This document shows, piece by piece, positions 1 through 4,178 of a stretch of DNA of 9,696 nt. Numbering within the stretch: position 1 is the stretch's first letter; each line of letters starts with the position of its first letter. The position numbers and the translations under genes were made by a program. Origin of the DNA: an uncultured archaeon (GTDB lineage Archaea; Micrarchaeota; Micrarchaeia; Micrarchaeales; CABMGC01). Under the pieces are notes generated by a model. It saw only the letters and a program-made list of their open reading frames with translations, was not told the origin of the DNA and did no database searches. The stretch covers positions 1 through 9,696 of the forward strand of contig CABMGC010000028.1 of NCBI GenBank assembly GCA_902385515.1. The letters run 5' to 3'.

Positions 1-172
1 GCGAGTACGACATCACATGACCCAGGTGGATCTCGCCAGATATCGTGGGTGGCGGCGTGTCTATGGAGAACACGTTGTCCCTGTTCGTGCCCCTGAACTT
101 GAATATCTCGCTAGCGGCCCAGAAATCGCGGATCTTGCCCTCGACCTGCTTGTGATCGTACCTGCTTTCCAT
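1..172 (-). CDS. valS: Valyl-tRNA synthetase, N-terminal fragment (cut by left edge)
   Basis: Class I aminoacyl-tRNA synthetase that charges tRNA-Val with valine in the cytoplasm. Only the first 57 codons are in the window; the rest lies beyond position 1. The translation opens with MESRYDHKQVEGKIRDFW and continues through an IFKF segment to IDTPPPTISGEIHLGHVMSY. PPPT.SG.IHLGH carries the class I HIGH signature (H49-L-G-H52), and its lead-in is characteristic of ValS. I chose the ATG at 172-170: it has GGGAG just upstream (176-180), and a TATA-like box at 205-212 predicts transcription starting near 182. An in-frame ATG at 193 would add MSTQREP but would lie upstream of that predicted start. 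The gene follows the threonine synthase-like gene on the same strand with a 57-base gap, so it may be read from its own promoter or through from upstream. Identity is firm; the exact start is not. Confidence 0.9.
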   Translation of the reverse strand, partial: MESRYDHKQVEGKIRDFWAASEIFKFRGTNRDNVFSIDTPPPTISGEIHLGHVMSYS

Positions 173-204
173 CGGCTCCCTTTGTGTAGACATAGCTTCT
201 AACC

Positions 205-212
205 AATAAAAA
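205..212 (-). promoter_or_regulatory. TATA-like box upstream of valS
   Basis: On the minus strand this reads TTTTTATT within a G+C-rich surround. Its centre is about 36 bases upstream of the valS ATG at 172, which would place the transcript start near 182 by the usual archaeal spacing of about 26 bases. The T-run lies just after the stop of the upstream gene, so it could also help terminate that transcript. Confidence 0.4.
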
Positions 213-229
213 CTTTTCCGGCGGCGCGC

Positions 230-1309
230 TCAGACGTTACCTCCGCTTATCACGCACACCGCCTTGTCCCTGCTTGCGAATTTCAGCTTCTTTAGGGCGG
301 CAAGGCTCGCCACTCCTGCAAGCTCGGCGACCATCCCGTACTCGTTGAAGAACGCCCTTTGCTCGGAGGCCATCTCGGCGTCGCTCACGGCGACCGTGCT
401 TCCCCCTGTTTCCTTGAGCGCCAAAATGGCCTGGTCCCCGAAGGTCGGGAAGCCCACCGCTATGGCGTCCGCCGCGGTCCTCGGAAGAACGTACTCGACG
501 CTCTTGTTTAGCTTGAACGCCTTGATCAGAGGGGCGCTGCCTGTCGCCTGTACGCCGATTATTTTCGGCATGTGCTTGATGCTCCCGGCGGCCTTCATCT
601 CCCTTAAACCCTTGAACACGCCGCTTATGAGAGTCGCGTTGCCCACCGGCACGACGATGTGCGTAGTTTCCGGGAGCTGGTCCATAACCTCATAGGCCAC
701 GGTCTTCTGGCCCTCCTTCCTGTAGCAGTAGTCGCCGGCCAGGAACGCTCCGGTCTTCTTGGCGTACCTTGTCGCCAGCGCCTGGGCCTTGGTGAAATCG
801 CCGTTGACAAAGTCCATGACCGCGTCGTGCTCGCCCCTTATGTCCCTGACCTTGTCCTTGTTTGCACCCTTGCCCATGAACACCCTGACGCGCAGGCCGG
901 CCAGCTTCGCGTAGTAGGCGACGGAATAGGCCATGTTGCCCGTCGAGGCCAGCGCGATCTCGGCCTTGCCTGCCTCCACCGCCTTGCCCACCTCCACAAC
1001 AGAGCCCCGGTCCTTGAACGAGCGCGTCGGATTGTCGATCTCGAGCTTGAGGAAGACGTTGGAATGCTTGTGGCTCCTTATCAGCCTCGTCGAGCCGAGC
1101 TCGTAGTGCCTATATGCGCAGTCAGGCAGAAGCCTCTCATAGTCCCAGAATTTACCCGTGCCTTTTACTTTCGGCATCCTGCCGGAGTATGCCACCTCGA
1201 GGATCCCTCCGCACGTGCCGCACACCTGCGCATCGTAGGAGCTGTCGTACACCGAACCGCAGTTCATGCACACAAGGTCGTATCGCATGCTATCATAACG
1301 AAAGCTCAC
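230..1309 (-). CDS. thrC: Threonine synthase-like PLP enzyme with N-terminal zinc ribbon
   Basis: Fold-type II PLP enzyme, most likely threonine synthase, which converts O-phosphohomoserine to threonine and phosphate. The 359-aa product starts with a zinc ribbon (C14-x2-C17 and C30-x2-C33) typical of archaeal ThrC. The PLP lysine is K99 in NPTRSFKDRG, followed by ASTGNMA (121-127), the ThrC-like EGQKTVAYEV (199-208), and a glycine-rich phosphate loop VPVGNATLISG (220-230). The start is GTG at 1309, whose GTGA overlaps the msrA stop and suggests translational coupling; an in-frame ATG at 1288 is possible. Oddity: the protein stops right after SGGNV. Threonine synthases usually have a TGxGLKD-like motif there plus a further tail, whereas SGGN is more typical of threonine/serine dehydratases. 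The EGQKT motif and zinc ribbon favour ThrC, but a lyase with another substrate is not excluded. It is third in the msrB-msrA-thrC run. Confidence 0.82.
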   Translation of the reverse strand: MSFRYDSMRYDLVCMNCGSVYDSSYDAQVCGTCGGILEVAYSGRMPKVKGTGKFWDYERLLPDCAYRHYELGSTRLIRSHKHSNVFLKLEIDNPTRSFKDRGSVVEVGKAVEAGKAEIALASTGNMAYSVAYYAKLAGLRVRVFMGKGANKDKVRDIRGEHDAVMDFVNGDFTKAQALATRYAKKTGAFLAGDYCYRKEGQKTVAYEVMDQLPETTHIVVPVGNATLISGVFKGLREMKAAGSIKHMPKIIGVQATGSAPLIKAFKLNKSVEYVLPRTAADAIAVGFPTFGDQAILALKETGGSTVAVSDAEMASEQRAFFNEYGMVAELAGVASLAALKKLKFASRDKAVCVISGGNV

Positions 1310-1842
1310 TTCATAAGGCTTGCGAATTTCTTCTTCGCCTTCGCAATCTTCGGCCCAATCGAAACGAGGCAGTACGGCTGCAGCGGGTTCTTCTGGTAGT
1401 AGTCCTTGTGGTACTCCTCGGCGGGATAGAACGCGTCAAGCTTTCCAACTTCGGTCACGATCGGCCTTTTGAAATCGGCCTGGGCCTTGATTATCGAGGC
1501 GTCTATGATCTTTTTCTGCGCAGGCGCAACATAGAGCAGCATCGACCGGTACTGGCTGCCGACGTCGGGCCCCTGCCGGTCCTTCGTCGTGGGGTCGTGC
1601 ATGCTGAAGAACACCTCGAGGAGCCTGTCGAGAGGTATCCTGTCGGGGTCGTACTCCACCTTCAGGACCTCGGCGTGGCCCGTCGTTCCGGTGCACACCT
1701 GCTCGTAAGTCGGATTCCTGACATGGCCTCCGGCGTAGCCAGGCTCGGTCTTTATGACGCCCCTTATCAGCTTGAAGACCGCCTCAGTGCACCAGAAGCA
1801 GCCGCCGCCGAATACGATGACCTCACTGCTCAATCTTCTCAC
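1306..1842 (-). CDS. msrA: Peptide methionine-S-sulfoxide reductase MsrA
   Basis: Reduces methionine-S-sulfoxide, free or in proteins, back to methionine with thioredoxin-type reductants; cytoplasmic repair of oxidised proteins. The 178-aa length is normal. The nucleophile is C15 in FGGGCFWCTE, followed by GYAGG (35-39), TGHAEVLKVEYDP around H56-E58, GPDVGSQYRS (91-100), and a C-terminal EEYHKDYYQKNP...YC segment whose cysteine could act as resolving residue. No signal peptide. The start is GTG at 1842, inside the end of msrB (20-base overlap); an in-frame TTG at 1833 would still leave the catalytic motif intact. The stop overlaps the next gene by four bases. The pairing with msrB covers both sulfoxide stereoisomers. 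Confidence 0.95.
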   Translation of the reverse strand: MRRLSSEVIVFGGGCFWCTEAVFKLIRGVIKTEPGYAGGHVRNPTYEQVCTGTTGHAEVLKVEYDPDRIPLDRLLEVFFSMHDPTTKDRQGPDVGSQYRSMLLYVAPAQKKIIDASIIKAQADFKRPIVTEVGKLDAFYPAEEYHKDYYQKNPLQPYCLVSIGPKIAKAKKKFASLMK

Positions 1843-2200
1843 CCTTGGGTATGAACCGGAGGGATATGGAGTTCACGCAGTGCCTCACGTTTTTCGGAGT
1901 CATTTCCTCACCCTCGAACACGTGACCCAGGTGAGCCCCGCATCTCGCACACCGTATCTCGGTCCGCGTCCCGTCAGGGTCCGGGAACCTCTTCACCGCG
2001 CCTTTTATCTCCTCGTCAAAGCTCGGCCAGCCGCATCTCGCGTCGAACTTGTCTTCCGACCGGTACAGCGGCGCGCCGCACCTCTTGCACACATACATCC
2101 CGGGCTTGAAATTGCGATCGTACTCGCCAGAGAACGGCCTCTCCGTCCCCTTGTGGACGATCACTTCCTCCTCTTCGGCAGTCAACTTCTGTAGCTTCAT
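1823..2200 (-). CDS. msrB: Peptide methionine-R-sulfoxide reductase MsrB
   Basis: Reduces the R-stereoisomer of methionine sulfoxide, complementing MsrA. The 125-aa product is a full single-domain MsrB. The structural zinc is held by C38-x2-C41 and C84-x2-C87 (GTRTEIRCARCGAHLGHVF). The catalytic cysteine is C108 in RHCVNSISLRF, where the usual form is RYCxNS. C56 in ARCGWPSFD is the expected resolving cysteine. There is no secretion signal, so it acts in the cytoplasm. It is the first gene of the minus-strand run, starts with ATG at 2200, and overlaps msrA by 20 bases, so the pair is probably made from one message. Separate, non-fused msrB and msrA in this order are common in prokaryotes. Confidence 0.95.
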   Translation of the reverse strand: MKLQKLTAEEEEVIVHKGTERPFSGEYDRNFKPGMYVCKRCGAPLYRSEDKFDARCGWPSFDEEIKGAVKRFPDPDGTRTEIRCARCGAHLGHVFEGEEMTPKNVRHCVNSISLRFIPKGEKIEQ

Positions 2201-2233
2201 TAAATCCCATCCAGTATTCCAACAATCTGCACG

Positions 2234-2242
2234 TTATTAAAG
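2234..2242 (-). promoter_or_regulatory. TATA-like box for the msrB-msrA-thrC run
   Basis: Reads CTTTAATAA on the minus strand, centred about 38 bases upstream of the msrB ATG, which predicts a leader of roughly 12 bases. A GGATGGG stretch (2206-2212) in that short leader could serve as a ribosome site. The box lies in the 171-base divergent gap between msrB and the pilin-like gene, which holds one candidate promoter for each direction and nothing else that I recognise. Confidence 0.45.
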
Positions 2243-2329
2243 CGTGCGGCGCAGTGCAGGAATTGGATGAATCGCGCCTCGGCAGTTCACAGTTTCCTGG
2301 GCACCGTCGCGGGGCGTAGCGCATTAAGG

Positions 2330-2336
2330 TTTAAAT
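2330..2336 (+). promoter_or_regulatory. TATA-like box for the pilin-like surface gene
   Basis: TTTAAAT, preceded by AAGG, centred 39 bases upstream of the ATG at 2372. It predicts a transcript start near 2359 and a leader of about 13 bases. This placement rules against the longer open frame beginning at 2267, because the 2267 codon would lie upstream of the promoter. Confidence 0.45.
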
Positions 2337-2371
2337 CATGTCGTTCGCAACATATAGTCGAAGTTGTGCCT

Positions 2372-3001
2372 ATGCGCGAATTGCTAAGGACTATCAGGGA
2401 ACAGTCCGCCATGGAGATTCTCGTATCATACGGCTGGGCGATACTCGCGATAGCCGTGGCCGCGTACGTACTGTTCAGCCTCAACATATTCGGCGGATCG
2501 ACATACTACGTTCCGTTCGGATGCCTCGGGACGCCCGCGTTCATATGCGGCAATCCGATCATGAGCTCAGGAGGCGCCCTGACCGTGAATTTCAAGTATG
2601 CTGGCCCGCAGATGATAACGATAACGGGACTCATTTGCAACGTCACCAACAACCCTGGAAACGAAATAAACAGCACAGAAACAACCCAGATACCCGTCAG
2701 GTCGCAGAGTTCTCTTGACCTTACCTTCCAGTGCCCGATATCTGGCCAGGCCAAGATAGGCTCTGCGATACCAGTCATGCTGTGGGTCTACTACACCCTG
2801 ACTCCAGGAGGCCAGGTATACGTGCAGGCGTACGCGAAGGGCATAGTCAAGGTCACCTACCCGAGCCTGCAGTGGAGCGTGACCGAATGGACCCAGAATG
2901 ACTTGAACACCGCCCTGCTCCCTATGGAAACATCAAGACAAACCCCGAAAGGCCCACGAACACGAAAGTCGTGGGCAGCGGGATTTGGAGTTCTCTTATA
3001 G
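2372..3001 (+). CDS. Pilin-like membrane-anchored surface protein, N-terminal part of a frame-split gene
   Basis: The first 209 codons of what looks like one surface-protein gene split by a frame change. Residues 1-42 form a pilin/class III signal-like segment: a basic MRELLRTIRE head, then QSAMEILVSYGWAI and a hydrophobic stretch to about residue 40. Residues 51-160 form an extracellular module with four cysteines (C51, C59, C89, C121) and CGNP at 59-62; NVT and NST sequons suggest glycosylation. The same module recurs in the 720-aa protein at 4179. After about residue 184 (near 2920) the frame appears wrong: the last 26 residues are Arg/Ser-rich with codons such as TCA and CGA, while the next frame gives a sensible continuation into a PA14-like domain. 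The start at 2372 fits the TATA-like box; in-frame codons back to 2267 look non-coding. Surface anchoring is well supported. The precise role, pilus subunit or monomeric adhesin, is unknown. Confidence 0.75.
   Translation: MRELLRTIREQSAMEILVSYGWAILAIAVAAYVLFSLNIFGGSTYYVPFGCLGTPAFICGNPIMSSGGALTVNFKYAGPQMITITGLICNVTNNPGNEINSTETTQIPVRSQSSLDLTFQCPISGQAKIGSAIPVMLWVYYTLTPGGQVYVQAYAKGIVKVTYPSLQWSVTEWTQNDLNTALLPMETSRQTPKGPRTRKSWAAGFGVLL
2914..2925 (+). other. Apparent -1 frame change inside the pilin/PA14 surface gene
   Basis: The upstream frame reads ...NTALLP ending on CCT at 2921-2923. The downstream frame resumes with TAT at 2923, giving YGNIKTNPERPTNTKVVGSG, which runs straight into the PA14-like part. 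The downstream frame is open only from 2902, after a TGA at 2899-2901, so the switch must fall between 2902 and 2999. The codons point to the short CCC at 2920-2922. One missing C in the run, a real mutation, or ribosomal slippage at the proline codon (CCT to CCC) would each give the fused product. Confidence 0.6.
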
Positions 3002-3495
3002 TGAACAACGCCGAAGGCTGGAGCTACGGCACGCTATACCACTACTTCGACGACTACTACAGCATAGAGACGGCCCTGTTTCCCATAAAGCCTCTAAGCG
3101 ATGACCTCGCAGGGTCGATCAACAGCCCGGATCCCAACAACAGGTGCGGATACGGGGCGCCGTACAGATCCTACGGCTATACCGCGATAACCCACGCGTT
3201 TATGTCAGGAAGTTACACATTCAATATCATAACGGACGACGGAACCCAGATATTCTACAGGCAAGGAAGCGGATCATGGAGCAACGTGTACCCCGCCTGG
3301 CCAGGATCGCAAAGCCCGTGCGGAAGTCCGAACAATCCAGGCTACTCGTGGTGCTCGCAGTCTCCAAACTACTACACAAGGACCATAAGCTTCCCGGCAG
3401 GCATCTACGAAATCGCGGTCGAGTACATCGACACTTGCGACCCTGCGGGCCTGAGCGTGGTGCAGATAACGCCGCCGCCAGGGCTTCCAGGATAG
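2971..3495 (+). CDS. PA14-like extracellular domain, C-terminal part of the frame-split surface gene
   Basis: 174 codons from a GTG at 2971, but the frame is open from 2902 and the protein-like sequence begins around YGNIK at 2923, so this is best read as the second half of the upstream gene rather than a free-standing gene. It has no signal peptide or membrane helix of its own and no evident ribosome site. Residues about 75-95 (FMSGSYTFNIITDDGTQIFY) match the PA14 core pattern GxYxFxxxxDDG, and FPAGIYEIAVEY near the end matches the PA14 closing strands. PA14 domains are beta-barrels that typically bind carbohydrate in adhesins and glycosidases. Four cysteines (NNRCGYG, SPCGSP, SWCSQ, DTCDP) suggest disulfides and an extracellular location. 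It ends on a proline-rich TPPPGLPG tail, 14 bases from the convergent pyrophosphatase gene. If translated alone it would be stranded in the cytoplasm. Confidence 0.65.
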   Translation: MGSGIWSSLIVNNAEGWSYGTLYHYFDDYYSIETALFPIKPLSDDLAGSINSPDPNNRCGYGAPYRSYGYTAITHAFMSGSYTFNIITDDGTQIFYRQGSGSWSNVYPAWPGSQSPCGSPNNPGYSWCSQSPNYYTRTISFPAGIYEIAVEYIDTCDPAGLSVVQITPPPGLPG

Positions 3496-3509
3496 CGCAA
3501 GCGGTCACA

Positions 3510-4055
3510 TCACGCCTTGGTTTTAAGGTACGCGCTTAGTTTTGCAAGCGCCTTGGAGCGCATCGACAGCTTTCCCTTCTGGACGATCGTCATTTCGGCG
3601 AAAGTCAGGTCATGGCCCTCGGGCACGAAGATCGAGTCCCAGCCGAATCCACCCTTCCCCTTCGGCGCCTCTGTTATCCGTCCTTCGATCTCGCCGCAGA
3701 ATGTCCTTATGTCGCTGCCGTCGCATAGGCAAAAGCAGGTCTCCGCGCGCGCGTGGCGGTCCTTCATCCCTTCCATCAGCTTGCACACGCCTTCGTTTCC
3801 CACCGCGGAGGTGAACCACTTTACGAGCGACCCGGGAAAATCGCTCAGCCCGCGCACGTATAGCCCCGTGTCCTCAACCAGCACTGGCTTCTTGAGGATC
3901 GAGTAGGCCTTCAGCGCCTTGTCCTCCGCGACGTCGCCTACGCCGAGCGCCTGTATTTCCTTGATCTTCAGATCGTATCGCTTAAGGCTCGTGTGCAAGA
4001 ATTCGTTTACCTCTTTCAGCTTGTCATCGCTCGAAGTCACAAACCATAGTTCCAT
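3510..4055 (-). CDS. ITP/XTP (non-canonical purine NTP) pyrophosphatase, HAM1/RdgB family
   Basis: Hydrolyses ITP, dITP and XTP to the monophosphates, clearing deaminated purines from the nucleotide pool in the cytoplasm. The 181-aa size fits archaeal members such as the Methanocaldococcus jannaschii enzyme. Motifs in order: FVTSSDDKLKEV (5-16, the TGNxxK-like phosphate-binding start), VEDTGLYVRGLSDFPGSLVKW (60-80, with acidic E61/D62), GFGWDSIFVPEG (136-147), TFAEM (151-155) and LSMRSKALAKL (163-173). Oddity: the usual SHR motif reads SMR here, replacing the conserved histidine with Met165. I start at the ATG at 4055 because MELWFVTSS lines up with the family start; an ATG at 4064 adds three residues. 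The frame stays open upstream to 4655, but that extension crosses the promoter and runs antisense to another gene. Flanked on both sides by surface-protein genes. Confidence 0.9.
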   Translation of the reverse strand: MELWFVTSSDDKLKEVNEFLHTSLKRYDLKIKEIQALGVGDVAEDKALKAYSILKKPVLVEDTGLYVRGLSDFPGSLVKWFTSAVGNEGVCKLMEGMKDRHARAETCFCLCDGSDIRTFCGEIEGRITEAPKGKGGFGWDSIFVPEGHDLTFAEMTIVQKGKLSMRSKALAKLSAYLKTKA

Positions 4056-4096
4056 GCGGATCATGTCCCAAGACAGGGATAATCCGAACGCGCGCC

Positions 4097-4104
4097 TTAA
4101 ATAA
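4097..4104 (-). promoter_or_regulatory. TATA-like box for the ITP/XTP pyrophosphatase gene
   Basis: TTATTTAA on the minus strand, centred about 45 bases upstream of the ATG at 4055 and 36 from the ATG at 4064. The predicted transcript start is near 4074. It is the reverse-direction half of a divergent promoter region at 4056-4178. Confidence 0.45.
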
Positions 4105-4120
4105 GTGTTGGTGGCGAACG

Positions 4121-4130
4121 CTTTTATTAG
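4121..4130 (+). promoter_or_regulatory. TATA-like box for the 720-aa surface protein gene
   Basis: CTTTTATTAG, centred about 53 bases upstream of the ATG at 4179, predicting a leader of about 27 bases. GTGA at 4170-4173 is a weak ribosome-site candidate. It sits only about 25 bases from the oppositely oriented box for the pyrophosphatase gene, so the two promoters could compete or share a regulator. Confidence 0.45.
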
Positions 4131-4178
4131 TGGCACGCGCAATAACCATGAAGCGCTAAAACGGAAAAGTGAAAACAT

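Noticed and set aside
205..220. Possible intrinsic terminator (T-run after the threonine synthase-like gene).
   Set aside because: The run is short and is better explained as the TATA-like box of valS; no stem precedes it.
264..1854. Three long plus-strand open frames opposite thrC and msrA.
   Set aside because: They mirror strongly conserved minus-strand genes, have Arg/His/Val-rich composition with no recognisable motifs, and overlap each other; these are shadows caused by high G+C third positions.
2267..2371. Longer N-terminus for the pilin-like protein starting at the ATG at 2267.
   Set aside because: It would place the start upstream of the TATA-like box at 2330-2336, and the added residues would bury the pilin-like N-terminus.
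2201..2371. Possible tRNA or small RNA in the intergenic gaps (also 4056-4178 and 7440-7613).
   Set aside because: No cloverleaf, GTTCRA-type T-loop, kink-turn pairs or long stems seen; each gap is accounted for by divergent promoters.
2872..3001. Reading the divergent 26-residue end of the 2372 frame as a genuine C-terminus.
   Set aside because: Codons there are unlike the rest of the gene, and the alternative frame over the same bases gives a better protein continuing for over 170 residues.
4148..4159. Three-codon open frame (ATG AAG CGC TAA) near the predicted transcript start of the 720-aa protein gene.
   Set aside because: It sits at or before the predicted transcript start and is short enough to occur by chance; no support as a leader peptide.
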